A stretch of 64,000 nt of DNA, taken from the NCBI GenBank assembly GCA_949752745.1, contig OX457031.1, positions 49,076,162-49,140,161 of the forward strand, in the 5' to 3' direction. Position 1 is the first letter of the stretch. Each line of letters opens with the position of its first letter. The notes below the pieces were generated by a model that was not told the DNA's origin, searched no databases, and saw only the letters and a list, made by a program, of their open reading frames with translations. This stretch comes from Protula sp. h YS-2021 (taxonomy: Eukaryota; Annelida; Polychaeta; Sabellida; Serpulidae). Shown here piece after piece: positions 43,923-54,111 of this stretch. Both the position numbers and the translations under genes were made by a program.

Positions 43923-44356
43923 ACACGAAGCAGATAGAAGCCATCCTATCCCATGATGCCACGACAAAAGACTTGTTTCAAGGTGTGTTTGCCATGGACC
44001 AGTTACCATCTTTACAACACGGTGCCTATGTCATCAACACAGACGATCATGATGAGCCAGGAGAGCATTGGGTGGCAGTATATTATGACGAAGACCCTGC
44101 AGAATATTTTGACTCTTATGGACTTTTACCTATAGACAGTCGTTTGAATAAGTTTTTAAAGTTTAATTTCATTTATAATTCAGTTCCATTACAAACACCG
44201 ATATCCTCTACATGTGGATTTTATTGTGTGTATTATATAATTCAAAGAGCTCGAGGACATAGTCCTTTTGAAATCATTGATGTATTAAGAAGAAGTGATG
44301 GTGATTATGTTGTAAAGGATTTTGTATATAGACATTATAAACCATTATTTTATTGA
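43919..44356 (+). CDS. PRO: Adenain-like cysteine protease of the Polinton
   Basis: 145 residues, intact. The catalytic set of the Ulp1/adenain clan is present in order: His50 (GEHWVAVY), Asp65 (EYFDSYG), Gln92 and Cys99 (STCGFYCVYY). The Gln-Cys spacing of seven matches adenain. Known role: maturation cleavage of capsid and core proteins. It is the last plus-strand gene and is followed after about 67 bases by AATAAA. Confidence 0.95.
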   Translation: MNTKQIEAILSHDATTKDLFQGVFAMDQLPSLQHGAYVINTDDHDEPGEHWVAVYYDEDPAEYFDSYGLLPIDSRLNKFLKFNFIYNSVPLQTPISSTCGFYCVYYIIQRARGHSPFEIIDVLRRSDGDYVVKDFVYRHYKPLFY

Positions 44357-44422
44357 TGTTGTATTAGTTAAGTTGCATTAGTTAAGTTGTTGGTAATTGT
44401 GAATTGTATTATGAATATTGTA

Positions 44423-44428
44423 AATAAA
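44423..44428 (+). promoter_or_regulatory. Polyadenylation signal for the plus-strand gene block
   Basis: AATAAA 67 bases after the protease stop, in the convergent junction between the plus- and minus-strand gene blocks. Confidence 0.6.
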
Positions 44429-44505
44429 CAAGACAGTTTTATACAACATTCTTTTTTATTGTGTTATACATTATTTACATTTCACAATTATTTTACATTG
44501 AATTT
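44429..44505. other. Convergent gene junction of the first Polinton
   Basis: AT-rich spacer between the plus-strand capsid/protease block and the minus-strand PC4-like/polymerase block. It carries poly-T stretches that may serve minus-strand polyadenylation (TTTATT near 44503). Confidence 0.4.
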
Positions 44506-45446
44506 TTATTTTACAAATACATTCAATACATCAATAAACACATGCCATTCATACCAATCTAAATTAATATATGTATCATAGACATTACATTCACGTTTGT
44601 AAATGCTATGAAAACTAGCATAACACTGTCCATTACCAAACTTTATTATTTTAACATCTTCATGTTCAGACAGTTTCAGTTCATATCCATGATCATTCAT
44701 GTCAATGTTCATCACCATAACACACATGGGATGTGTCAGTTCAATGGACTTGGTGCCTCGCATGAGTTGCACTCCTTCCTCTTTGAATTCAAGCGTCAGG
44801 TTCTTTCCAATCCAATGCTTGTAACAGAGCGTACCATTCCACTGTGTTGAGGGTGATGTAGTCGTAGCGTTCTGTAAGCTCGTCATATTGGCGAAATTGT
44901 ACAAACACGTCTAAGCAGTTCTCAGTCCACGCACTTCTAATTCATTTGAGACTGCCAGGAGAAAGCCAGGTATCCTGAACTTCTCTAGATGGTCTTTCAA
45001 CACAGATTGTTCGTCAGTTGATAGAATGATATACTTTCCAAAATGTCTTAGCACAATGTCATCACATAAGTTTCTCAGATATGAGAATCCATGTGAAATA
45101 GGTTCATATTCCGATAAAAAGACACCAGCCTCGGTGGCCTAGTGGTTAGAGTGTCCGCCTCGAGACTGGAAGATCGTGGGTTCAAACCCGGTCGGGTCAT
45201 ACCTAAGACTTTAAAATTGGGACTCCTCCTTGCTACCCTGTGAGGCACTCCACATGTATGGGTTAGAAGGAGGGCTGGAATGCCCCATTTCAGTATAATG
45301 TGGCAGGGGGATCCCGATATGACCATAGCAGTTGAAAGGGATCTAAAGAACAATACAATACAATACAATACAAATCCGATAAAAAGTTTTCCATCTCTTT
45401 CAACAGTCAGATGAACTATGAGCTGTCTCCTTGTCTGCAAAGACGT
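44506..45446 (-). pseudogene. PC4-like multi-module gene broken by a SINE, a frameshift and a lost start
   Basis: Minus-strand gene homologous to about 61853-62504 of the second Polinton copy. Its expected ATG is ACG at 45446, the reading frame is cut by the SINE (45110-45386 including the duplication) after LFIG, and a 1-nt deletion relative to copy 2 breaks the frame near 44915. The intact C-terminal piece is 44506-44904. Three segments share a PC4-like rhythm, strand-strand then aromatic-Ile-x-Leu-xxxx-W/Q-xx-L: FGKYIILSTDEQSVLKDHL, the stretch ending YITLNTVEWYALLQ, and YINLDWYEWHVFIDVL. I infer a tandem PC4/Sub1-like ssDNA-binding protein; homology is not proven. Confidence 0.6.
45122..45374 (+). 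mobile_element. tRNA-derived SINE inserted in the Polinton
   Basis: Perfect 12-bp target-site duplication TCCGATAAAAAG at 45110-45121 and 45375-45386. The head is tRNA-like with A-box TGGCCTAGTGGTTAGAGTG and B-box GGGTTCAAACCC. The body contains GACTTTAAAATTGGGACTCC and the 3' end is an (AATAC)n tail. This is a class of tRNA-headed SINE widespread in invertebrates. It lies antisense to the interrupted PC4-like gene and must postdate the Polinton insertion. Confidence 0.93.
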
Positions 45447-45448
45447 TT

Positions 45449-45818
45449 TTATGCTCGCAAGATGGTCAAGAGTGGATGTTGTATAGCTTCTAGGAATCGT
45501 AAGACTGCGCGCCAGTTCTTGATATCAAAGAGAATCAAATCTGTATATGGTGTATCTGGCACAACTCCCTTGTAATCCTCTGGATAATCCTGTAAGATTT
45601 CTACAGATTTCTACACGTATGTTAGAATCATATTCAGCCACCGTCACTTCCACTTTATTTTCAAGTCTACGTTTAAACCCATGTTCAAGTGGTATGTTTT
45701 TAAAGTCTTTCCACACTTCAGATTTAAACCGATGATAACTTGTCTGAGAACCTAGTATCACTTCATTCCTATCATTTACAGTAAGGTAAGCACCACCGTT
45801 CAGCATGAGTGCATTCAT
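45449..45818 (-). pseudogene. PC4-like gene with 10-bp duplication frameshift
   Basis: The minus frame starts MNALMLNGGAYLTVNDRNEV at 45818. A tandem repeat of GTAGAAATCT (plus-strand region 45596-45616) shifts the frame; beyond it the protein resumes with QDYPEDYKGVVPDTPYTDL and NWRAVLRFLEAIQ to a TAA at 45449-45451. The copy at 61479-61847 lacks the duplication but has its own stop. The pattern VEVTVAEYDSNIRVEI ... FDIKNWRAVLRFL resembles a PC4-type strand-strand-helix module. It sits 12 bases after the PC4-like gene upstream. Confidence 0.6.
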
Positions 45819-45830
45819 GTTTTTACCTTG

Positions 45831-46187
45831 TTATGAGCTGTCTTCTTGTCTGCGAAGCCTTTTATCCACTTCTTTCACCTGCTTCTTCAGCATTTTCCAT
45901 TCAGGTATTGTCAGCAAAATTCCCTTTTTCGTTGGACGGTTTTTTCCAGTCCCCTCATCTCTCAGGTACTTGCGAATGTTTACCACTCCTTCATTGCTTT
46001 GTTTCATAATCTTGATATACTTTCCATTTCCTAGAGAAAGCATTCCATCCCACGACTGTGGTGTTGGTGTCGTCTCCACTTTCAATTTCTTGATGGTAGT
46101 GGTAGGATTTGTAACTTTTAAGCCTTTAACTGTATCTGCAAGAGTATCCATATCAGTTGAAGATCTCTTACGACTTTCACGTTCCAT
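45831..46187 (-). CDS. PC4/Sub1-like ssDNA-binding protein
   Basis: 118 residues. After a basic, Ser/Thr-rich start comes a clear PC4-like core (about residues 54-110): GNGKYIKIMKQSNEGVVNIR, KYLRDEG, RPTKKGILLTIPEWKMLKKQ. It matches the family order (beta strands, then K-G-I-x-L-x-x-x-W-x-x-L before the dimerising helix). Known role of PC4/Sub1: ssDNA and melted-promoter binding, in transcription and replication. A TATAAAAG box lies about 55 bases upstream, overlapping the polymerase stop. A homologue with an added poly-Pro run is in the second Polinton at 61203-61460. This is the most secure of the PC4-like genes here. Confidence 0.85.
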   Translation of the reverse strand: MERESRKRSSTDMDTLADTVKGLKVTNPTTTIKKLKVETTPTPQSWDGMLSLGNGKYIKIMKQSNEGVVNIRKYLRDEGTGKNRPTKKGILLTIPEWKMLKKQVKEVDKRLRRQEDSS

Positions 46188-46241
46188 GTTAACGCTTCAA
46201 TGTTCACACCTCAAATAACTCTTCCGTTGGAGGACCTCCCC

Positions 46242-46249
46242 CTTTTATA
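46242..46249 (-). promoter_or_regulatory. TATA box overlapping the polymerase stop codon
   Basis: TATAAAAG followed by GGGGGAGGT on the minus strand, about 55 bases upstream of the PC4-like ATG at 46187. It overlaps the last codons of the DNA polymerase (stop at 46245-46247). The matching place in the decayed copy (near 61005) reads ATTAAAAAAGG, so the box is lost there. Confidence 0.5.
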
Positions 46250-49200
46250 ACATTGCTTTGTAATGTCCATGCGCTAAGGTGGAATAGCCATCATTCAGCA
46301 CATATCGCTTGTCGTCATATGGGGAGAGGGCTACTTTCCGTAACTTCTCCGAGAAAAGCTGGTGACTATGACTTCGGATAATGTGTCCTGTAGCCATCGT
46401 TTGAGTTTTCTTGAACAAACTGTCTCTATACTTCACATGTTTAATGCGTCTTTGACAAGCTCGAGTGATGCCTTTAGCTGTATGTTTTTCTTTCCCACCG
46501 CACAATAAACTGTACATTTTCGGTCTGAGTCCAACAAACTCTTCAATGGGGACGCCGGGCGTCTCATCCTTCATTTTCCCATATACTTTTTTGTTCACGT
46601 TGGAATGTAGGAAATGATCCGGCGGATAGTCACTTGTGTCGAACAGGTCAGCATCTTGCTGCATATCCTTGTAGATATCTTCCGTTTCTATGTCGTAACA
46701 TAGACTGTCGGTGTCGCTGAACAATAACTTGGCATTGGGATACTTGACCATGATGTAGTTGTAATGAAAGTGGAACATAATCACTTTGCTGAGGTCGAGA
46801 ATGGTGAAGCCAACTTGAATGGGTTTATCCAGAAGCAAATCCACTTTGCGTAAATGTACCGCGGTCAAATCTTCGTTGAAAATTTTGAATTTGTGGAAAG
46901 AAGGTTTGGCTACAAGTTTCTTGAACCGCTTTTCCTTGTGAACAAGTTCAACATTGATTCGCTTTCTCACATTTTCCATGGTTTTGCCAAACACCGAGTT
47001 GTTCATCAGTTTGAAGAAGTCTTTCTCAAATGGGTTCTTGGCCAATTTTCGCTTTTCCGTGTTCAAGGCAATGTATTTTGCTAACCATTTGCTCTGTTCA
47101 AACATGATGGCGCGATGTACTTTAGTGACTTTCAACCCCAGTGAGACGTACTGTTGTAAATTCCTGTAATGAAGTACATATTTCTTCTTGTCAGACAAGT
47201 TAGGAATGAGCTTTTCACTGGGTTTGCCTTTCATGTTTAGATCTTCCAGTAGCTTCTGACTGTACTCTGACAATTCTCCAAATTTGACACATTTCCGTTC
47301 TGGAGCCACTGGGTAGTGATTATGACGATCATGGATTGAATTTAGATATTCTAAATCCACTTCCAAAATGAATCCAATGTCATCATCTTCATCCACATCC
47401 ATGAAGTCAATGGATTCTGGCTCGCTCACCCACAAAAATCCTCTTTGTGGCATGCTTTGTGACATGGCCCAGCCATACAAGTTGTTTGCGTCGAGGTACA
47501 TCAGGTAGTTGTTTGGTATCTCAGAACTGTAATCTGCTACGTAGGGATTATTTGCTTTCGCATACTTGTGTGTGATCACGGATATTCCTCCACGTATGCC
47601 TTGCTCAACCATTTGGTACATGTCAATGTCATTGATCAATTCCAACTTCACCTTTGTCGCTTTTAACATTGCATCCCACGACAGTCCTGGTGCTGTATAG
47701 TAATGAGCAGGATCCAATTCATACGTGTTGAGGCATACTTGACGAAAGTTTTCAAACACGTCAGCTAGTAATAACACATCTGATTTCAGGTACAGGTCGT
47801 GGTATTCACCAAATGTTGTACAGTTGAATGTATCCCACACCTTCTGCGAATGTGCATAATCCTCATCGCTAATGTCCTCTTCGCTAAGCTGACTATAAAA
47901 CTTGTCCTTTGATGGTAGCTGTGTTTCAGCAAACTTGGATGGTTCGTCCACGTAATCGTAGGGGTACACTCCCTTTCTCAGCAGCAAATCTTGCTGGTTA
48001 CTATCGTGAATGTGAGAGGTCATGTTGTAGAAGTTATCTTTCCCTTCTGCTGCAAGGTTGGATACCAACTTCTGTAGAGAGGTACTCATGAACTGAAAGC
48101 TGTCTGTAAATTTCAGATTGTTCATGGTGAATGCAATATATTTCTCAATGGTGTTGGGAATGACTGTAATCGTTTCATCTTTGAATTTCCCAATTTCCTC
48201 CATGATAAGGTGACTGTCATAGCCTCGCAAATTGTGGAAAAACGCAGGAATGATAAAAGAATCTTTATCCCCCTGCTTATCCTTTCTAAGTCGGAATTGT
48301 AAGTTGCATTCACTATGTGCAGCTCCGCGATATTTGCCATTGATATGGTCATGATCTCTCACACGATCTGCTCCAAGAGGTTCATGACAAATGTAGCAAT
48401 CAACAGCGTTCTTAAAATTCTCTTTGTCTTCGCGAGTCATCACCATTTCCTTTGGTCGCTCTAAACCACGTACAATACGATCACGTTCATTCAACATATG
48501 GTCTAAAAAGACCTTTACAGCATTGTTTCCTCGATACACGACTGGTGCACGTGTGTTGTACTGACTCACAACTACATAGGCAAAGCTGTTTGGACGATGA
48601 TGTTGATACTTGTCTCCTTCATGCTTTTGCGTGAAACATTCAAAGTCTGCATAAATCACAAACGGTGCTCGCTGTTGTTTGGCTACATTCTTAAACTTAA
48701 TGAATGGTTCCTTGGGAAATGATAAACGTTGCGCGCCATGCTTGCCACACACTTCACGATGCTCATCTAAAAGCTCTTGTCGCATAAACCCGTGAAGACA
48801 GTTGAAACAATAAAAAGCCACACCATTATGATTTGATCGATAAGACATAAGTCTGCTGAAATTCTTGATGAGGCAGTAATGCCTTTTCTTGTCATTTCTA
48901 ATCAAATGCAAGTTGATTTCTCTCGCACTGGTGTTTCGACTCAGTTGTATCGGAACAACTACATCATGTTCATATCCAAACACGTTAATGGACACATCGT
49001 TCTCCTTTTCAAACTTTGGAATGTCTGTAATCGGTGTCGGAAATGTCATACCTTCTACCTTTAATTCCTTCTCAAATGGCTTGTAATGATTCGATTTGCA
49101 TTTCTGTCATGAGGGTGAAGGTACGCCAATACTGACCATAAGAAACACTTGTTGTCATCATTCTTAATATTTATCACACCTTTTGTTTTCTTCACTTTCT

Positions 49201-49960
49201 TCGGCAGTGGAATAAAACTACTCGCATCCAGTGGCGCTGACGTAGCTGTATGTACTTCAATGTACAGTATGTTATCCAATACCCAGCCAGAGCCTTGTCG
49301 CTCATGTTCATCAAACTTAGTAAACAATTCTTTATAGGCGTCTGGCAAGTCCTGTTCAATATCTGCTGGGTTGTATGCTGTATATGTTGGGCTGCTGATA
49401 AATGAATTATCCACTTGTTCTACCATAACACCTTCAGCATTCGCTGTCAGTTTCTTGAAACGTGCATGCACGACAATGTACCATTTCATTCCATAGTTTA
49501 AGGTCTCCAACAAATGTGCCTTGATACGGTTCTCTTGCTGTCGCATTTCAAGCAGTAAATCCGATCCATCCTCAGACTCAAACCGTCTTTCCTGCGCGTT
49601 TTCACCCAGACTAACCCTTCTACCTCTCCCTACTTGTCCTGTTTTTTCTTTCTTTGAAACATTTTCTTCATGAGACGCATTTTCCATCTCGGCTGGTATG
49701 CATGCATGTGTCTCATAAGTATCCCAAGATGGAAATATTTTAATGCATTCACAGCAGAGGAACGGATCAGGTCTGATAACACCATCTTGTACCGTCTTTC
49801 GTCTCTTGGCTTCAATCATCTCAACAAGCTCTTCATTAGCACGTTTCATCTTAGCTGGTTTGCATGTATGTGCTACGAACAATTCCAGAGATTGAAATGT
49901 CACATTACAATCATGACAGAAGGCTGATGTGTCTGAATTAGATGCCATTGTTGTTGTCAC
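46245..49960 (-). CDS. POLB: Polinton protein-primed DNA polymerase B, one frameshift
   Basis: Two minus-strand frames (49960-49061 and 49049-46245) form one polymerase of about 1240 residues. The second frame is open further upstream (PFEKELKVEGMTFPTP), placing the break near 49090. N-terminal part: two C2H2-like fingers (FCHDCNVTF..., LCCECIKIF...) and the Polinton-typical INIKNDDNKCFLWSVLAYLH. In the 934-aa second frame: a third finger (FYCFNCLHGF), exonuclease DFE (135-137), NLRGYDSH (273-280) and SDVLLLAD (423-430), a Cys/His cluster with RDHDHINGKYRGAAH (231-245), palm motif A DANNLYG (520-526), motif B KLMNNSVFGK (680-689) and motif C DTDS (779-782). All catalytic residues are present. 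Known role: protein-primed replication from linear termini. The frameshift may be real or an assembly error. Confidence 0.96.
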
Positions 49961-50006
49961 GTCAATTGCTTAAACTGATATGATGAAATGTAGGTCTCAC
50001 TCATCC

Positions 50007-50014
50007 TATTTATA
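50007..50014 (-). promoter_or_regulatory. TATA box of the DNA polymerase gene
   Basis: Consensus TATAAATA on the minus strand, about 47 bases before the polymerase ATG at 49960 and just inside the right TIR border. It is not part of the repeat, so it is specific to the right-arm promoter. Confidence 0.55.
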
Positions 50015-51065
50015 CCGCCTAGGCATGTATTGCAGAGACATCTAGCGGAGAGCGATGTGTTCTGACGATACCTGAAAGCATTAAGAAAAGAAAAAGCATA
50101 ATATGTTTTCAAAAAAATAAATTTTGGTTTAGAACCCTGATTTTTACCCTACTACACCATGGTAAAATGTTCAAACTTATTTTATACATCATATTTTGTC
50201 AAAAAACAAAATTTGTTAAAGTTGGTCTAGAACTCTCATTTTTACTCTACTACACCATTGTAAAATGTTTAAACTTATTTTATACATCATATTTTGTCAA
50301 AAAACAAAATTTGTTAAAATTGGTCTAGAACCACCATTTTGCCACTACTGTGACTTTAGAATATTCAAATAAGTAGCGTGCTAAAATGTTCAAACTTATT
50401 TTATATATCATATGGTGTTAAAAACTAAATTTGTTGAAGTTGGTCTAGAACCTACATTTTTCCACTACTATAACTTTAGAACATTCAAATAAGTAGCATG
50501 CTAAAATGTTCAATCTTATTTTATATATTATATGTTATCAAAAATCTACATTTGTTAAATGTGTTTTAGAAGTGTCATTTTCCAACTACTATAACTTAAA
50601 ACATGACATTGGACTTAACGTAGGGAAAATCCCATTCCTTCTCAAATTTATTGATCGTTCCCACACTCTGTACGAGCGCACTCTGAAATTATCGATCGGT
50701 TTTCCCCCACACTCTGTACGAGTGCACTCTGAAATTATCGATCGGTTTTCCCCCACACTCTGTACGAGTGCACTCTGAAATTATTGATCGGTTTTCCCCC
50801 ACACTCTGTACGAGTGCACTCTAAAATTTCTCAGTCGGTTTTCCCCCCACACTCTGTACACATGTACTTATGCTGTGTGTGGTTACTGTAATGGGAAACC
50901 ATTGAAATATGACTAATTAAATATTATCATAATAATAATAATAATAAAAAAGTCACAGAGTCACATAATGTCACAGAGTCACATGATGTCACAGTCACAT
51001 GTTGTCACATAATGTCACACAGTCATAAAAGTGAACAAAAAACAAAAAACCAAAAAAAAAAGTTT

Positions 51066-51138
51066 TGCCCTGATGGGGGATCGATCCCGGGACTCTCAGG
51101 TTGCTAGCCATTTGCTCTGCCAAGTGAGCTATCACGGC
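51066..51138 (-). other. tRNA-like element 2 (right TIR copy)
   Basis: Reverse-complement copy of the 73-nt element at 35566-35638, identical in acceptor, D-stem and CTAGCAA loop. Confidence 0.6.
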
Positions 51139-51905
51139 TTGTCTGTTGAACGATCTGATAATGACATACATACGTTAGACTAATTATGTTCACATAGCAA
51201 TTACATAGTCATATAGCTATATGATGTTACATAGTCACATAGTGTCACATAGTGTTACATTATGTTACACAGTGTCACATAGTGTTACATAGTGTAACAG
51301 TGTTACATAGTGTCACATAATGTTACATAGTGTAACAGTGTTACACAGCGTCATATAATGTTACATAGTGTAACAGTGTTGCATTATGATACCCCCAAAA
51401 ACTTTTTGAGTTACATAATGTTACATAGTATAACAAAAAAAAAAAAAAAAACTTACCACGACTGTTTTGCCAATTCGTCTCCAATCTTTCACTTCCTTTC
51501 CAAAGAATAACCAATCGTTCACTTTCCTTTTCCAAAGAATAACTAATGTTTCACTTCGTCTCCTATGTGTATTCCAGTCAATCCTTCACTTGTTCTTCAA
51601 CAGCACAGCACAACACAATAGGTAAGAGCAACTGTTTTCACTTTTTTCCCATGTGTATCCAACGGCAGTCAGAGCATGAATGATGCATATGTGCACAGAC
51701 AATGTGCTCTTATAGGAGTGTTGAATCACATCTTAGGGGGGGGTCCCCATGGTATGATACGATTCTTCACCAGGGGGGGGGTCCCCATGGTATATGATTC
51801 TTCACCAGTGGGGGTCCCCATGGTATATAATTCTTCACCAGGGGGGGGGTCCCCATGGTATATGATTCTTCACCAGGGGGGGGGGTCCCCATGATATGAA
51901 AGTGA

Positions 51906-51990
51906 TGCCCGAGGGCGGGTTCGATCCATTGACCTTCAGATCATGGTTCCGCTTACGGGTCCTGCGCTCTACCAACTGAGCCATTCAGGC
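51906..51990 (-). other. tRNA-like element 1 (right TIR copy)
   Basis: Reverse-complement copy of the 85-nt element at 34661-34745 with one visible substitution (GGACCCGTAAGC instead of GGGCCCGTAAGC). Confidence 0.6.
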
Positions 51991-52097
51991 CAGAAGGTTT
52001 ATGATCGGGAAAATTTTCCTCATATACATGATTGACAGGTCATGTGACACATGATTGACAGGTCATGTGTCACATGATTGACAGGTCACGTGACGAA

Positions 52098-52235
52098 TGA
52101 CGTCATGATGACGTCATTGACACGGGCGCGCGCTTTAATATCTGTTCCAGAACACCCTATGACGTCATTATGACGTCACTGTGCTCGGACTCTCATGAGA
52201 GTTTAAGCACACCTCGTGACGTCATGATGACGTCA
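52098..52235 (-). promoter_or_regulatory. Three CRE/ATF-type palindromes in the right TIR
   Basis: Mirror copies of the left set at 52098-52116, 52160-52178 and 52217-52235, all with both TGACGTCA half-elements intact. Conservation in both arms fits either function or simple TIR identity. Confidence 0.7.
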
Positions 52236-52269
52236 CTTCCTGTGCTTGCACTCTCGTTTCTCCCCTACT

Positions 52270-52275
52270 AGAAGC
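52270..52275. other. Right 6-bp target-site duplication of the Polinton (AGAAGC)
   Basis: It directly abuts the terminal CCCCTACT and differs at one base from AGAATC on the left side. Confidence 0.8.
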
Positions 52276-52786
52276 GGTACTATGCGCATATGAATTGCAT
52301 AATAAGTGCCTATCCCGGGGAGGGGGGCACTTGGTATGTTATGTGTTACAATGCGAGTAAAACAACGTGGAGAAAGGGGAGGGGTATTTTCCATTCAGTA
52401 TTCCACGTTTCGTTAAAAATAGGGGGTAGGGGTGATTTCGGAACTTCACTTCGTGTTTAGTTATTTCGGGGGCATTATTTCAAAATTAGCACTCCACTTT
52501 TTGAGGTTGTTTTTAAAAGTCATGGACACGCCAGTTGGTACGTGAGTGCACCCCCCCCCCCCCACCTCCTGGAGGGTACACTACCAGTTGGCGTACATTT
52601 TGTACAACTGATCACTTTTACTGAGTGAGATCTCGTTTTATACCGTGTGTTCTATGTGAAAATCGGGGCATGTATTGAAATGTTCAAGGCCTAAGACGCT
52701 GAGAAATTCCAAAAGATACAAACATTACAAGCATAAAAACAATAGGTCACTCACATAGGTGAAAAAATTGTCTACAAAAATAACAT

Positions 52787-52868
<82 letters not shown>

Positions 52869-53171
52869 AGCTTCTCTCCCTCCCTCCCTCCCTCCCTCCC
52901 TCTCCTCCCTCCCTCCCCTCTGTCTGTCTGTGGAGCTGTTTCTCTGTTTCTCAGTCTCTCTCTCTATCTGTCCCTTTCTGTCCGTCACTTTCTGTTTATC
53001 CCTAACTCTCCTCTCTGTCTCTGTCCCTCACTCTCTCTCACTGTCTGTCTCTCACTCTGTCCCCCTCTATCTCTGTCCGTCACCAACTCTCTATCTGTCC
53101 CTGTCTATCTCAGCTCTCTATCTCTCTATCTGTCCCTCTCCATCTGTCCCTCCTTATCTCTCTCCCGCCTG

Positions 53172-53238
<67 letters not shown>

Positions 53239-54067
53239 TTTCTTTATGTTACAAACAAAAAATTCCGAGTTTCTCTGCATTGTAAACCTCATTCAATTGC
53301 TGATTACTTTTACTTATTTACAAGGACAGTAACATCGTAAAACACTACATTTTGGAGTAGAGTGATCCTTTCATGAAGCACTAAAATGGCTGACTTGTAC
53401 ATTTTCATGTGCGATATCACAGTAACTAAACTTTCCATATAGATTTTACTTTGCAGTTGTACAGTTTATATACACAACTATATTTCGTGATTATGTTACA
53501 TTTTTAAGCCACAGTTAATTTCTCAGTAAACTGTGGCTCGAGCTTGAAAAACATGCAGAAAAGTGATCCTTTCATGAAGAAGACATATTGATCATTCAGA
53601 GTGAACAGCAAGCTCTCTAAGATTTTAGGCCACATATAATATTTCATGACTCCAACCCCAATAAAAGAAGAAAAAAAAACAGTCTGTAAGATCTCGCTCA
53701 TACGGATAACTGCTCAACATTTATCATGTCATTAAGGTTTTATATCCTGATATCACAGTATGTTCTGCTCTCCACACAGTCTGTCATTTCATTCAAGAGA
53801 GATCAATGTACACTTATTATTTAAAATGGGACCTGTGAAGCTAATAAGATACAAGATATTTGTTGTGTCGGCTAATCCTAAGCAAAACAGCTAATGTGGC
53901 AGTCGACGATTGAGCCACCTCTACTGGGAATACATATTTTCAGTCGACAAACAACAGTCGTGCATGTTCTGGCATAATCTCTTCTCTAGCAACTTTCTTT
54001 TAGTATTTTCTTAAAATAAAGAAAAGATGTTGAGCAGGAATAATTCTTTTACTGCTTCCAACACAAG
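52276..54067. other. Intergenic region right of the Polinton with simple repeats
   Basis: No gene. Contains a C-run at about 52551, (CT)n at 52788-52846, (AC)n at 52845-52869, a long CT-rich tract to 53160 and a second (CT)n at about 53171-53236. The sequence AGTGATCCTTTCATGAAG occurs twice (about 53361 and 53560). Confidence 0.85.
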
Positions 54068-54073
54068 TTTATT
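54068..54073 (-). promoter_or_regulatory. Polyadenylation signal of the RING-protease gene
   Basis: AATAAA on the minus strand, about 40 bases after the stop codon at 54112. Confidence 0.6.
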
Positions 54074-54111
54074 TGGTGGAACGGCATTTTCTAGTCGCCC
54101 GCTGGTTAGGC

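Larger units (their letters stand above)
34382..52269 (+). mobile_element. Polinton/Maverick DNA transposon, near-complete copy (17.9 kb)
   Basis: The element is bounded by inverted termini starting AGTAGGGGAGAAACGAGAG and flanked by AGAATC/AGAAGC. It carries about 2.2-kb inverted repeats and the hallmark Polinton set: retroviral-type integrase with chromodomain, FtsK/HerA-type packaging ATPase, minor (penton-like) and major double jelly-roll capsid proteins, adenain-like cysteine protease, and protein-primed family B DNA polymerase. Plus-strand genes fill 36683-44356 and minus-strand genes 44506-49960, converging near 44430. Frameshifts affect the integrase, polymerase and the gene at 40632. 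A start-codon loss, a SINE insertion and a further frameshift break a gene on the right arm. Known biology: Polintons integrate through their integrase, and their capsid genes suggest virus-like (adintovirus-type) particles. This copy is probably not autonomous as sequenced. Confidence 0.97.
50047..52269 (-). repeat. Right terminal inverted repeat of the Polinton (about 2.22 kb)
   Basis: Reverse-complement copy of the left repeat, ending in CTCTCGTTTCTCCCCTACT. Every internal sub-feature of the left arm is present in mirrored order. Differences are mostly repeat-unit lengths and isolated substitutions, implying a fairly recent insertion or continued homogenisation of the arms. Confidence 0.95.

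Noticed and set aside
48122..49086. ORFs antisense to the polymerase and protease genes
   Set aside because: They are shadow frames of well-supported coding sequences.
52725..53340. Long Ser/Leu/His-rich and Arg/Glu-rich ORFs
   Set aside because: They only reflect (CT)n and (AC)n repeats.
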